The translations under genes and the position numbers were made by a program. Source: Neonectria sp. B-13 (taxonomy: Eukaryota > Ascomycota > Sordariomycetes > Hypocreales > Nectriaceae). Taken from it: 64,000 bases of DNA. Location of the stretch: contig NOKP01000031.1 of assembly GCA_002682825.1 (NCBI GenBank), positions 310,001 to 374,000 on the forward strand, read 5' to 3'. Shown one piece after another: positions 1 through 11,738 of this stretch. Under the pieces are notes generated by a model that was not told where the DNA came from, did no database searches, and was given only the letters and a program-made list of their open reading frames with translations. The first letter of the stretch is position 1. Each line of letters starts with the position of its first letter.

Positions 1-813
1 CGCACCAAGATTAACTAACTACTTGTTCGGTATTCAATGTGAATGACCTAGAACAAACCGAAGAAGAGAGAAGAGAACACAATGGAACTCTCAAAAGAGG
101 GCCCTCTAAGCTAGTTATCCGCATGCAGTCATCTGCTTCAGTGCGTCCCGGGCTTCAATATGCACCTAGTGGCTTGCGCCAAGACACGCCGTGAGGCTCG
201 AGCCGCCGCCCGGCTCCCCGTAGCGAACCGTCGCGGGTTCCCAGGATTCCACTCCCACTTTCCCACCCTCTAGACTCGAGTTCCCGGCGCTTGGGTCCTC
301 GTCGACGAGCCCGGGGGGGGATAAATAGCGCGCCCCTTACCCTCCTATCGGGAGGCTGGGGTTAGTGATCCGTGATCTGGGTCACGCTAGAAACGCCCAT
401 CCAGCTTTGCCGAATTCCAGCTCTCCGCTTCTAGAGCGGATAGACGGGATGCCGGTAGAAGTGGGAAAGGCAAGCAGAGTTTGAGAGAGGATTATTGATG
501 ATCCATCCGTTCCCGAAAGCTCGAGCTGTTCGTCGCCGTTCAGCTGGGATGCGATGGAAACCCCTCGCGTTCTCTTCCCACGGCGCTGGTCCTGATCCCG
601 GTAGACAGACAATCCGTCGGTCCGTGCTGCTTCCCCAGCTTTCCCGTCTGTAGACTATCCGTCCGTCTGTCTGACTGTTGCTCTGTCTGTCCGTCGTTCC
701 CCCGTCACTCTGCCTCGTCATCGCAGCCAATACGCAGCTTGCATAGCCGCCGCGCAGCAGCAAAGGTAGCATTGCAGCCATCACACAGGACACTCGTTAA
801 ACTGCGACCAAAG
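1..813. other. 5' flank of the P450 gene, no gene seen
   Basis: No convincing coding region is seen. A GC-rich stretch is followed by a TATA-like ATAAATAG at 321-328. Positions about 640-705 form a pyrimidine-rich run of imperfect CGTCTGTCTG units just upstream of the P450 start, probably 5' UTR or promoter sequence. Promoter function is inferred from position only. Confidence 0.5.
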
Positions 814-2843
814 ATGAGCTTGACTATCGCACTTTCCGCCTTCTTCGCGGGCAGCCGTCCCTCGCTCGCAATTGCGGGTTTCCTGGTGGCCGCCTTCATT
901 GCGTGGTTCTTCATCTCGACTTGGGTGCAGTACAACCGGCTGCGTCACTTCAAGGGCCCGCTGGTTGCCTCACTGTCCAAGTGGTGGCTCATCCGGACAG
1001 TGGGGAATGGCAGGGCGTACCTCGACTTCTGGGAGGTCAATAAGAGATACGGTTAGTAGCCATCACTTCTCAGCTCGCGTTTCTTTTTGTTGGCTCTGCT
1101 TTCCGCCTCTCCGTTTCACGTTGAGCATCCTCCGCCGTCACAAAACACACTCAACAAGTGACCCGTCATTTTCCAAACACTCTTCCCGTCTGCTTCATCA
1201 TGCACTTGCTGATCATTTCCAGGCTCCATCGCCCGCGTTGGCCCAAACGACCTCATCACGGATGACCCGGATCTCATGAAGCACATTCTTGGCGTCAGAA
1301 CCGAATATCGCCGCTCTGACTGGTACGACGGAATGCGCTTTGACCCTGCCAGCAACAACATTCTGTCGTGGCGGGACGAAGATGAGCACTTCAAGCTGCG
1401 AACCAAGATGGCTGCTGGGGTACGTACTTGTGTGCCTATCCGATGCATTCCTCACTTGCCCATCTCTCACATGCTGTGTGATTACTCTGGACGCTAACTT
1501 GCAGGTTCTCAACAATAGTATGGCGGTCGAGAAGTCGAGAATCTTGAGCCCAAAATTGATAAGAATATTCTATCATTCATCCAACTCCTCAGAAAATACG
1601 CTGCAGAAAGTAAACCAGTCGACTTTGGCCGCAAGGCTCAGTTCTTTACTCTCGACGTCATCTCTGATCTGGCCTTTGGGAAGCCTTTTGGATTCATCGA
1701 AACTGATTCAGATGTTTACGAGTACATCGGAACAACGGAAGAGACCCTGCCCATGGTTATGGTGACCACGGTGATGCCCGTCTTAGTCAAGATTCTGAGC
1801 CATCCGCTCCTCAAACGCCTCCTGCCATCGGAAAAAGATCGATTGGGATTTGGAAGAGTTATGGGGTGAGTTCTCAGATCATCTTGTTGCGCTTCTGAAA
1901 GGGTGTCTTGTCTAATGCGTGTCTTAGAATCGCCAAGGAGGTTGCAGCAGAGAGATTCGGCCCAGACAAGAAGATCCAAAAGGATATGCTGGGATCGTTT
2001 GTGGCCCATGGACTCACTCAAAAGGAAGCAGAATCCGAAATCCTTCTTCAAATGTGAGTTGCCAGGTGTTCCACCTTCTTGAACACCAAAGCTTGAGCAA
2101 AATTGGAACAAGACCGAGGTCAGAGCTAAGTATACTAACCATGTCTCAGTGTCGCCGGATCCGACACCACAGCCACAGTCATCCGTTCAACCATGCTACA
2201 CCTCGTCGCAAACCCTCGAGCCTACAACAGGCTCCGAGGAGAAATAGCCAATGCCGAGTACTCGAGCGAAATCATCCCCGACTCCACCGCCCGCGACATG
2301 CCATATCTCCAAGCCGTCATCAAGGAAGGCCTCCGGATCTTCCCCCCGGTCGCTGGCCTCATGGCCAAGCAGGTCCCACCGCAAGGCGATACATGGAAGG
2401 GCACATTCATTCCCGGCGGCACGCGCATTGGCTACGGCGCCTGGGGTATCTTCCGCCGTGAGGACGTCTGGGGCGCTGACGCCGGCGAGTTTCGTCCGGA
2501 GCGCTGGCTCGAGTCTGCGCCCGACAAGCTCAAGGAGATGGAGAGTGCGCTGGATTTGATCTTCAGCTATGGGAAATGGCAGTGTCTTGGACGGCCTGTT
2601 GCACTCATGGAGCTGAACAAGGTCTACGTTGAGGTAAGTCCAGCACTGTCCTCTTATGCCGCGTTCTGAGCACTCGGACAACGATGCATGAGATGATCAC
2701 ATGTGTACTGACCATCTACATAGCTGCTTCGGAGATTCGACTTTTCTCTTTGTGATCCCACTAATCCGTGGAAGGTGTTCAACTGTGGCATCTTTTCGCA
2801 GTCTGAACTCTGGATGAGGGTTTCCACTACTGACACTAATTGA
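814..2843 (+). CDS. Cytochrome P450 monooxygenase, pisatin demethylase-like
   Basis: Predicted 503-aa microsomal P450, six exons: 814-1051, 1223-1419, 1519-1865, 1928-2053, 2150-2633, 2724-2843, all in frame with GT/AG borders. An N-terminal hydrophobic anchor lies at about residues 15-35. The oxygen-binding I-helix reads AGSDTT (305-310), the K-helix ExxR is E362-R365, and the haem loop is FSYGKWQCLG (441-450) with C448 as the thiolate ligand. The overall text (MAAGYGGRE, LDVISDLAFGKPFGF) is that of the fungal pisatin-demethylase-like P450s (CYP57 and relatives), which oxidise plant phenolics or secondary metabolites using a P450 reductase. The substrate cannot be told from sequence. No biosynthetic backbone gene is adjacent, so a detoxification role is as likely as a cluster role. 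Family call is strong, substrate call is not. Confidence 0.92.
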
Positions 2844-5637
2844 GTCTAATATCTAAGATACTTCGATCAGATCCGGAGTTTCTTTCTTCAATTTGAGAGC
2901 TGAAGTAGTTATTTCCAAGGGATACAACCATGATAACGACTCCCCGTACTGCGGGCAGTTAAAATAGTTGGGGTGGGTTCCAGGTGTAGCTTGAAGTAGG
3001 CTGAGTCTAGCTCCTCTGCTATCACTTGCCATGCCATGACCCCCAAAGTTTTACACTTTGAAGTTTTTTTCGTTTCACCGGCAATATTTAAGAAGCTAGA
3101 TCAACATAATCAGGCGTGGGCTAATATTATGTATATATATAAACCGAGAGAAGTTTTTATTGCCATTCGAGTGACCAAGACGAATATCTGCCGGCTAAAT
3201 TTCAACTTTGACATGATTTCTCCGCAAGCATCCTCAAACGAAAGGCCCTCAAACAGGTTCTCAAACACATACCGCTATTGTGAAGTGTGATTATGCCGAA
3301 CCTTTCTCGAGGCTGTAACGCGTGTCACAAAATATGGAAACAAAGGATGGCTTCAGTCAATGTCCTCAGATCGGAGATGGATAGAAACAACGCAGTGGAT
3401 GGCACACTGTAGAGCACACAAATATTTACCATGTCCAGCATCATAAGGCCCAATAATTCAAAGGCAAACGCATTCCCCAGTGCTTTGGTTTGCATTGATC
3501 CTTCAGCTTGAGTCTCTCTTGAAACCAAGCAGGCTTGAGACAAAGACTCAATGCGTACCACTTTGTAAAACACATTAACGGAAGCATATCACGTTCCCTA
3601 TCGAGAGTGTTGATGCTATACTCATATGGAAACCCTCTCAAGCTTGACTTGAAGGACATTCCAGAGGAGTGAACTGGGTAGGCATAGATCAACGGAGAAC
3701 CTAAATCGCTGCTAAATGACCTTGCTTGCTGCGACAGCAAAGGATGGATTTCTCAAAAGACCACATAATTAATTTTCAGCTAAACCGCTCAAGATGCACG
3801 ATGGGTTGTGCTTTCTCGCCGACTTCGTTCGCGTAAGTCTCGATTCGGCTCCAGAAGCCCAGAGGTTGTGCTGAGTAGCGTCTAGGGTTTGCTCCCCACC
3901 TTGGCGTAAAGCCATGGACATGTCGAAAGACACACAAAATTGGAATTTCGCGGTTGTGTTTGATTTCTTGCCTAATTTCGGGGGAGTCTGCCGACCAAAT
4001 GGCGAGGAACAAGCTCGCTTAGCTGGAATGTCTTGACGGTGCTAAGACGGCCTTTGAATAATTAGTTAACCAGAGGAGTTGTACGGATCGGCGAGGGCTT
4101 TTTGCGCGAGCAATCAAGGGCATCGATGTATTCGTACATATTTGTTCGTCGGTGAACCTCCTGCATCCAGGTAGATCCGGGTAAGGTCCCCTGCTGTTCA
4201 ACAAATTCTGCGAAGATCAAGCTCCCATTCGTTCGTATCCTTGTTCTATATGCAGAAGTTGCCTTATTAGCGGCGCCAAAGTTCAGCTGCTCCATTCGTG
4301 CACGTCCACGGTATCCTAGGCCGCGGGATAGCTGCATAGATCGTAGCATCCGCGGTGGCCCCCACACATCCTTGACCAACCAGGCTCTTATCCCACGCGT
4401 GCAGTGGTTAATAAAAACCGCAACCTTCACATGCTCGAGTCTAGCTCCAAATTGGCCTGCAGCTCTGAGAGAGAGGGGGCGAACATCGGCTCACTGGGCT
4501 GTTCATTGGGTTTATCCCTTCTCCAAGTGGTTAGCAGTATGATCGCGATGAGGAGACTAATGAGGCAGGTCATGGCGGCACGAACCGCCAAGATCGAGGC
4601 GGCGGAGGAAAGCATACGGGCGATGGACTTTTACTTCGCACGCACAAAGAAAGCAGATCAAGGAAGCAAATAAAGGGAAGCAGAGCCGGAGGAAACAAGG
4701 ACAGAGAGGACGGTAACGCAGTGTTCGCAGAGTGTGATACGGAACTCGGGTCGAGGCTCACTTCCTTCCATCTAGCATCCTGCCAGATAGCGTTATGTAC
4801 CGTCCTGCAAAAGTGCAAATACCTGGTCAAGATGCGATGATCAGATTGATTAGATACCGGGAGAGTCCACTTATTTCCAGTCCGGCTGCGGAGCGAGACC
4901 CCACAATGTGGGTTGACCAGGCTGTCTCCATCACGAACCAACTGCCGATTCTGGGGCTGTGCCTCACGCCGACAGATGGCCATCACACAGTGTTTCTCGA
5001 ACCAGCAATGAAAGATAATGCAAGATGGCCCATGACCTCGGCAACGCCAGGATCTTGAGAGATAGGATGGACGGAGAACGGAGACATACGTTCCTCGACT
5101 CGTTTGAGAGTCCGCAAACACGACGTGGCTTCAAATGTCGGTATGACTTGCACACACAGCGAAAACGAAGACCGGCTCGAAGATCTCCAAGGCCCTAGCT
5201 CGCCGGCTCCGGATTTGGTTCTGGGCAGTAATAGTTCTGTGTCAAGGCCGCGGACAACAGTGGAGCCCCTATGGCAGATCGCATATGAGAAGCATCTCGC
5301 TCATGGTGCAGGTATCGTACTATAGTTTATACCTTGACGCTTCCTGACAGGGACGTGCCGCGGGGGCAATGTAGCGCAACGCGTGCTCCTCGATCAGGCG
5401 ATCCTTGACAAATTGGTATCCCGGGTTTTGGAACGGCGAGGAAAATAGCTCCCCCACTTATGATTCCCGAACAGAGCCAAACAGCCGATCGGCGTTGCGC
5501 TTTGCATAGTTTATAAGAGCCTCTGGCTCTCTTCATCACGGGCTTACTTCGCTAGAGAACATCGATCTGATACGATCTGGAGCCTTATTACCTTCCCTCC
5601 TTGTTCATGTTCTCGGCCCTTTGTCGCATGCTTCAAG
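2844..5637. other. 2.8-kb intergenic stretch, no supported gene
   Basis: Only short unrelated open frames on both strands, none with a recognisable family pattern or a good splice chain. 3040-3290 is AT-rich, including a TATATATATAAA run near 3130. The last few hundred bases are presumably the promoter of the permease at 5638. It may hold decayed transposon sequence, but I recognise none. Confidence 0.5.
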
Positions 5638-7396
5638 ATGTCAGATTCCATTGAAAAGTCGGGACCGGTGTCCAACGCGATACAACAAGATTGCGAGCAA
5701 GCGCCCGAAGATGAAAAGGCCCCCCTCGCAGATTATGGTGCCGAATCGCAGCTTCATCGCCGTCTGGGCACGCGGCATCTGACCATGATCGGCCTCGGCG
5801 GGTCCATCGGCATGGGTCTCTGGCTGGGATCGGGCTCGTCCTTATCGAGAGCCGGGCCAGCCAGTCTGTTCCTGGGATACCTTCTCTCCGGCACCATGAT
5901 CTGGAGTGTGAGCCACAGCATCGGAGAAATGGCCATCATGTATCCTGTCCCCAGCGCGGTAACGATCCCACGTCCCCCGGTGTTCCAATAGACGGGATTT
6001 CTAACTGAAGCTCAAGTTTGTGCAATGGACGAGCAAGTTTGTCGACCCAGCCGCGGGCTTTGCGCTGGGATGGGCTTATACGTTCGCCTACTGGATCTCC
6101 ATCGCCAACGAACTCCAGGGCATCGTCACAGTCCTGTCGTTCTGGACCACCGCCGTCCCCGTCGCCGCCTGGATCACGATATTCTGGGTCGTCATCGTCG
6201 GTGTGAACATCGGCGCCGTGAGACTATTCGCCGAGATCGAAGTCGTTGCATCCACAATCAAGTTCGGCTTCATCTTCGTCGTCATCATCTCTGGCATCGT
6301 CTTGTCCGCCGGCGGTGGGCCGAAGGGAGGATTCCCGCCCGTGGAGGGTGGCCGCATGGGCTTCGAGTTCTGGAACAGCACGCCCTTCATCAACGGCGCG
6401 AAGGGCTTCTTTTCCATCATGCCTATTTGCATCTTTGCCCTCGCTGGCTCTGAGAGCTCGAGTCTTGTTGCAAGCGAAACAAGCAATCCCCGCCGTTCAG
6501 TCCCCCACGCCGTTACTTCGATCTGGGTTCGACTTGCTTTGTTCTACATCTTGGGAGGCTTAATTGTGACCATTAATGTTAGCCCGACAGACCCAAATCT
6601 GTTCGGTGGCAGTGGAACAAACGCCAGCCCCTTTGTTATCATGTACAAGAACTGTGGTGTGATGCCACTGGCTCACATGATGAACGCTGTCATCTTCATA
6701 TCAGTGTTATCCACCGGCACCATCTCTGGATATGGCGGTTCCAGGATCCTGCTTGGACTTTCGCAAATTGGCATGGCTCCAAAGGTTTGTTCTTTACTCA
6801 AGCCAGCCGTTTAAGTATAATACTAACTTCTTTGCAACTAGGTACTCCAAAAGACTGACAGCTGGGGGCGTCCATGGTACGGCCTAGTACCTACTCTCCT
6901 CATCGGCGGTGGGCTTTCCTACATCAACATCAGCAACAGCGGTGCCAAGGTCTTCACGTGGTTTTCGAACTTGTCGTCTCTCTTCACGCTCTTCGGCTGG
7001 GCCATGATATGTCTTTCGCACATCCGCATGCGTCACGCCTGGAAGGTCCAAGGCCGCGATCACGCCAACCTTCCCTGGAAGTCGTGGGCGTTCCCATACG
7101 CAGCCTACTGGGGATTGACGTGGTGCATTATCCTCCTCATCATTCTGCTTTATCTGGCTATTTCGCCTCTGAATGAAGCCCCGAGTGCGACCCATTTCTT
7201 CTCCAGCTATGTCTCTGCCATCGCCATCTTCGCCCTTTACGCCGGGGCTAAGGTCTACTACGGTGGGGGGAGGTGGGTTAACACTGCCGAGATTGATCTT
7301 GATGCTTCTCGAAGGTTTTACCACGATGAGCAGCTGGAAGACGCAGGACGCAAGGAGAACGCCATAATTGAAGGAATCAAGTCCGCATTCTGGTAA
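5638..7396 (+). CDS. Amino-acid permease (APC superfamily, fungal YAT type)
   Basis: 547-aa plasma-membrane amino-acid/proton symporter, three exons: 5638-5958, 6017-6784, 6842-7396. Both introns have clear donors (GTAACG, GTTTGT) and CTAAC branch points. A hydrophilic acidic N-tail of about 45 residues is followed by the first helix with GLGGSIGMGLWLGSG, the substrate-binding GS-rich turn of the APC fold. About twelve hydrophobic segments follow. The segment FALAGSESSSLVASETSNPRRSVPHA is the family's helix 6/7 GTE-like region, with the conserved ASETxNPR. The length matches the family (about 530-580 aa). Substrate preference (general, basic or GABA-like) cannot be assigned. It stands alone with no obvious partner. 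Confidence 0.93.
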
Positions 7397-8403
7397 ACAG
7401 AAATCATATGTTAACTTGTATCTCAAAAGTAGTACGAGAAGTTGGCTAGATGGAAGGGGATTATAGTACTTAAAGCTCAGCAAGTTTAGTGACTTTGAAC
7501 GTTGTAACTAGTTTCTGTTATCACATGATTAGATGACGGATATGAATACTGAGTAAGATAGAACCACAACTGAAAGAATCGACCACATTCCTTGGATATC
7601 ACTCTAGTATTGGAAATGGTCTTTGGGAAACAAAGAAGCGACGGTTATCTAGCTCCAGGGTAGACTCAAATCCAATCATGATCCAGATGCAAGTAACCCT
7701 ACTCAAAACTGTCGTATTTTCCATTCAACTCTGGGCTTACCCTTGAGCTTCCCGCTATCTGACTATACTCACGTATTCCGCAACGGAATAGGATTCCCAT
7801 AACTTTCGATTGCCATCGTGGAGCCGCATTCAACCTATCTTGTAATGTGTTCTTGTATTTTTCAAACTGAGCGCCTCGCTATAGTATTAAGGGTCTATTG
7901 CCCACGCCGCAGCCTTGGTCAGTTACAGAGAATCAACATTCTGACAGTAGGTTACCGCTCATGAGTATGCCGCATTAGAAACATCTCTACATAACGTCAT
8001 CACTATTAAGACCGTCTACTAAACTTATTGAGTGTTTACTCAAGTTGATAGACATAATTGCTATTAAGTTCTTACTCTAGTACTTTGACGGCTTCTAGCT
8101 GAGATGATCCTCCAACTTCTCGCCGGACGTGGCTCCAACTCGTGACACTCCACTGAGAATGACAGGTTAGGTAGATGATTTCTGGCTTTTCTCTTACGAG
8201 AGGTAATTGACACAGTAGCCTTGGTAGAATTTTTCTATTTGGACACCTTTCACTTTCGATTTTAGGCACTAAGATAATGGCCTGACCCTACAACGGATCG
8301 AAAACGTGTCATCCACGGTGGTGGCTTAAAACGATGAGTGCTTTGCCTCAGAACTTTATCATCCAACATCATAGTTACCAAGCATTTCTGTCAGTATCTT
8401 AAG
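7397..8403. other. Intergenic stretch with a short repeat relic
   Basis: About 1 kb, AT-rich, without a supported gene. Positions 7871-7911 resemble 9749-9789, the stop-codon region of the next gene, with most differences being transitions toward A/T in this copy (listed as a repeat). Nothing else recognised. Confidence 0.5.
7871..7911 (+). repeat. 41-bp direct repeat, upstream copy
   Basis: Matches 9749-9789 at about 35 of 41 positions. Shared core ATTAAGGGTCT with flanking GCTATAG and GCCC...CGCC. Five of the six differences are transitions, four of them giving A/T in this copy, as expected of repeat-induced point mutation or general AT drift. It may be the tail of a lost paralogue of the gene at 8404. 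Confidence 0.6.
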
Positions 8404-9762
8404 ATGGCTTTCGCAGCCATATCCAGGCAACCGAAAGCGTTTGTACTTCTCCTTGTCTTTGCGTTTGCCTTGGCTCCCACCGTCGCCAGCGATAAGCGAC
8501 AATGGACTCGTGGGGATCCCTGTCCGACCAAGATTAGGGCAGTTTTCCCCACCAGCTCCCCATTTGGCACTCACGATGCCGTCCACGAAGCCATGCAAAC
8601 GTGCAGCAACATCACCGAACTGGACCTATCTATCGCCGTTTGGGGATGTGAAGAGTTCCCGTTGCGTTATAGCTTGCCCTTTGCCCCCGACGGCAGCGAT
8701 CGGTACCTTTCGTCTCCGCGCGTATTATACCTGGAGGATTACAAATTCGACGACTCGGAATGGCAGAGCGGTCTGTCGGTCGAACAGCGATCAAAGGACA
8801 ACATGGAGTTGTGGCTCGACGCCATGGACTTCTCTCAGGTTCACACGCTTTCTATCATGGAGGACTCCTTCAAGCCCAAGGGCAACGGCCTTCTCCACCG
8901 CCTGCCATCTGCGCTGACCAATCTCCGCTCGCTCACGATTCGCGGCCGATGGGTAGACTGGAGGACCGAGTTGGAGATGTGGGAGGCCAAGCCTGGACCG
9001 CTACCCAAGAACAAGTGGACGTCTCCACGACCGCTACGTGCTCGTGACTTCGTTCTAGCCCTGCCAGCATCTTCCCTGACCAGCTTTACCTGGAGGAACA
9101 GCGATTCATGCGATGCCGACGTCTTTGACGTGGTCCTACGACGCCACGGGCCATCCCTGAGGCAGCTCGAGTGGACCAATGCGGAGTTCGAGATAGACCC
9201 GAGGCCGACTTTGTCCACGGACCAGCTTCGGAGTCTAGGCAGATGGGCACCCAAGCTGACGGATTTGACCATCGACCTGAACCGAGAAAAAGGGGACTGG
9301 CTTCGGGAACAGCTCACGACACTGGTGCGGAGGTTGCCCAAGCTGAAGAACTTGACAATCTACTTGAACCTGCACAGGATCCAGGGGCAGGATAGTACCG
9401 TGGAAGTTGCTGATCAAAAAGCTGTATCTTCCCGGTCACTGCTAAGGGCGCAGCCATTCTTGAACGCCGAGAGTGCGCGCGAAATGGTTGATCTTCTTCT
9501 CGAAGCTCGGCCTCGCACCAAGCTGGAAACCGTGACGTTTCGGGAGGGAAACTGGGAGATGCCAGAATTTAAGTATTGGGATGTTGTCTGGGAAGAGGGC
9601 ATGGGATCCTGGGTAACATGTAGCATTTTGGAATCGGGCGAACTGCACATAGAGGGTGAGTCGTGGTATAATAGGGCTGGGGCTAATATTCAGTACGAGC
9701 ATTACAAGGAGCAAGTGTATCCGTATCGTCGGCGAAGCACCAGAAACAGCGCCGCGCTATAG
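8404..9762 (+). CDS. Secreted LRR-like protein, function unknown
   Basis: 452 aa, intronless. I chose the ATG at 8404 because it has A at -3 and begins a typical signal peptide (hydrophobic FVLLLVFAFALAPTVAS, cleavage about residue 29). An in-frame ATG at 8338 would add 22 residues and spoil the signal. The body carries spaced leucine motifs such as NITELDLSI, NLRSLTIRG, KLTDLTIDL and KLKNLTIYL, as in F-box/LRR-type solenoid repeats, but there is no F-box. Such proteins are common, uncharacterised secreted or vacuolar proteins in plant-associated ascomycetes. An effector role is possible but not shown. The stop codon lies inside one copy of the 41-bp repeat also found upstream at 7871. Confidence 0.85.
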   Translation: MAFAAISRQPKAFVLLLVFAFALAPTVASDKRQWTRGDPCPTKIRAVFPTSSPFGTHDAVHEAMQTCSNITELDLSIAVWGCEEFPLRYSLPFAPDGSDRYLSSPRVLYLEDYKFDDSEWQSGLSVEQRSKDNMELWLDAMDFSQVHTLSIMEDSFKPKGNGLLHRLPSALTNLRSLTIRGRWVDWRTELEMWEAKPGPLPKNKWTSPRPLRARDFVLALPASSLTSFTWRNSDSCDADVFDVVLRRHGPSLRQLEWTNAEFEIDPRPTLSTDQLRSLGRWAPKLTDLTIDLNREKGDWLREQLTTLVRRLPKLKNLTIYLNLHRIQGQDSTVEVADQKAVSSRSLLRAQPFLNAESAREMVDLLLEARPRTKLETVTFREGNWEMPEFKYWDVVWEEGMGSWVTCSILESGELHIEGESWYNRAGANIQYEHYKEQVYPYRRRSTRNSAAL

Positions 9763-9789
9763 CATTAAGGGTCTGTCGCCCGCGCCACA
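9749..9789 (+). repeat. 41-bp direct repeat, downstream copy
   Basis: Covers the last codons and stop (9760-9762) of the secreted LRR-like gene plus 27 bp of 3' flank. Counterpart of 7871-7911 (see that entry). Confidence 0.6.
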
Positions 9790-10410
9790 ACTCAGCTTGG
9801 CATCGCGTGACCCTTGGCGTTTTTCCGTCATGCAGCATCCGTCAAGTCGCTGATATGCCTGATATCTTTGCGAATACCCCGGGATTCTCTCACCAAGCGG
9901 CTCGTGCACTTGATCCTTGAAGCGGACAAGGGGCAGCGTGTCGGGACAGATGAAGAGTGAATGGTCCGTTTTGATGTCGAGGAAACTGGCAGAATTACGG
10001 AACAGCTCGCCCTGTCTTGGACGATGATGTGGCTGCCGCGCAGCCGTACTTGGTAAATAGCCTCTCAGAGCCAAGCGTAATAGAGGCTTGGCGATGCCGC
10101 AAACCCCGATTAACTGAACGGTTTTGACAATGACGTCTGGGTAACACGGCAAGATGAGCTAGGGCTGGGTCCACTAGTTGGCCCGCCACGCCGATCACGC
10201 AATCCGCTTCAGGAGAAGTGCTCGTCTTGGTCGGCGAGAAAATGCCATGAAGCAAATTGAGTCATTTTGGCTGGGCTGGGCAAAGCTCCGGGGAGCGAAA
10301 AACAAACCACCACGCCTCGTCGGCCTCTTTGACCTGTAACTATCTATACTACTGCTACGGCGCTCAGTCTCTGCTACAAAATATACTCATCCCCATCACC
10401 ATCGCCCGGC
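9763..10410. other. Intergenic stretch, mostly without a gene
   Basis: 648 bp between the LRR-like gene and the DUF1275 gene. Apart from a possible 2EXR-type relic on the minus strand, nothing is recognised. Positions 10300-10400 are the likely promoter/leader of the gene at 10411. Confidence 0.5.
9843..10110 (-). pseudogene. Possible relic of a 2EXR-type protein
   Basis: A minus-strand frame reads a run of protein-like text: a segment like VCGIAKPLLRLALRGY, then RQGELFRNSASFLDIKTDHS, then LFICPDTLPLVRF. This order (VCxxSRxxALxxY followed by a DxxxDTL-like strand) recalls the core of fungal 2EXR-domain proteins. There is no F-E-x-L start region, no proper start context and no full-length domain, so at best it is a fragment. 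I hold it at low confidence. It could be chance. Confidence 0.25.
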
Positions 10411-11330
10411 ATGACCGTCACTGACTCCTCCGTGCCGCCCAGCGAGAGCCCTGAGACGGCGAGCAAGGATGCTGCGGCCGTCGGCTTCGGGTCGTCGCAA
10501 CGATGGACCGGCGATGTCGACACCCGATGGGGCGATCTGCTGCTCCTCGTGTGCTTCCTCGTCGCCGGCCTGGTCGACAGCGCCGCCTTCAACATGTATG
10601 GCTGCTTCGTCAGTATGCAGACCGGTAAGTTCCCTCCCGTCGCGCCGGCTTGGGGTTCCGTCACGCTGATAAACGTCCCCCAGGAAACACCATCTTCGTC
10701 GGCTTGGGCGTCAGCGGCCAGCCCGAGAACCTGCCCGGCAAGGCCTGGTCGCGGTGTTTCCTCGCCATCGTCTGCTTCGCCATCGGAGCGCTCTTCTTCT
10801 CGAGCTTCCACCGCTACTTCGGCCCCCAGAAGCGCTGGGTGCTTGCCGCGTCGTTCCTCCTGCAGGCGCTGATCACGGGCATCGTGGCCGTGCTCGCGAC
10901 AACGGGCGCCGTCCACAACACGCCCCAGGGACGAACCAACGTGCACCGCGACGGCTACATCATCGAGACCGTCCAGAACGCCTTTCCGTGGAGCGACTAC
11001 GCGCCCATCACGCTGCTCGCCTTCCAGAGCGCGGGCCAGATCGTCGCCAGCCGCGTGCTCAAGTACAACAGCATGCCGACGGTTGTGCTGACGAGTCTCT
11101 ACTGCGACCTGATGAGCGACGCGCGACTGTTCACGGCGCCGATTACCGACAACGCGGACCGGATCCGGAGGTCGGCTGGGGCCGTTTTGTTGTTCGCGGG
11201 AGCAGTCGGCGGAGGCTTCCTGTCCAAGTCCTGGGTTGGGTTCGCGGGCGCTCTCTGGATTGCGACGTTTCTCAAGACGTGCATTGGTGTTGCCTGGTGT
11301 CTTTGGAACCCAAAGGTGACGAGGGTTTAA
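10411..11330 (+). CDS. DUF1275 (YoaK-type) membrane protein
   Basis: 286-aa integral membrane protein, two exons: 10411-10624 and 10684-11330 (donor GTAAGT, acceptor CCCCCAG). The join restores the family hallmark SMQTGNTIFVGLG straight after the first helix. About six hydrophobic helices are visible (LLLLVCFLVAGLVDSAAF, FLAIVCFAIGALFF, WVLAASFLLQALITGIVAV, and a C-terminal pair). In DUF1275 proteins of bacteria and fungi the function is unknown, and a transporter-like role has only been suggested. The length is slightly above the bacterial family (about 220-250 aa) because of a 45-residue polar N-tail. It is transcribed toward the D-2-hydroxyacid dehydrogenase gene, with convergent ends. Confidence 0.88.
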
Positions 11331-11738
11331 TGGGCGATAGACTTGGTGGTGTCATCTGGAGATGAGAGTGGGGAGTTTGCATTTTTAATAGATGGGAGCG
11401 GTAAAATAGACGGTAGAGGGGTTTGGTGATCGTAGATGGTCGTAGACGGTGAACTAATAGACAACGAATTAATTACTCTTACTTTTGGGCACGTTAATGC
11501 AAACCTGCTAAGCTGAGTGAGCTCTGGGTTCTGTCATGGAAGAACTGTTTTAGTTGTTCTCAGTGTCGTGGGTGCTTTGCCGACTGGTTCTGGTTCAACT
11601 TCCAAGATGGTGCTACTAGCGAGCGCAGTCACAAAATGAGCATGTTTTTGCAACAGAAAGACAGGAACTCAATGTTACACCAATGCAAGATGGTATGCGT
11701 AATCTATCATTATTCTTCGTTTGTTTATTTCATCTATT
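11331..11738. other. Convergent 3' intergenic spacer
   Basis: About 400 bp between two convergent stops, AT-rich, presumably containing both 3' UTRs and poly(A) signals. No gene seen. Confidence 0.5.

Noticed and set aside
3325..3740. Overlapping minus-strand frames with hydrophobic text
   Set aside because: Two frames over the same DNA, no continuous homology to a known family; could be decayed sequence but not supportable.
4404..4673. 89-codon plus-strand frame
   Set aside because: Short, no homology recognised, no upstream signals.
8338..8403. Upstream ATG for the secreted LRR-like protein
   Set aside because: Adds 22 residues ahead of a clean signal peptide; the ATG at 8404 has better context.
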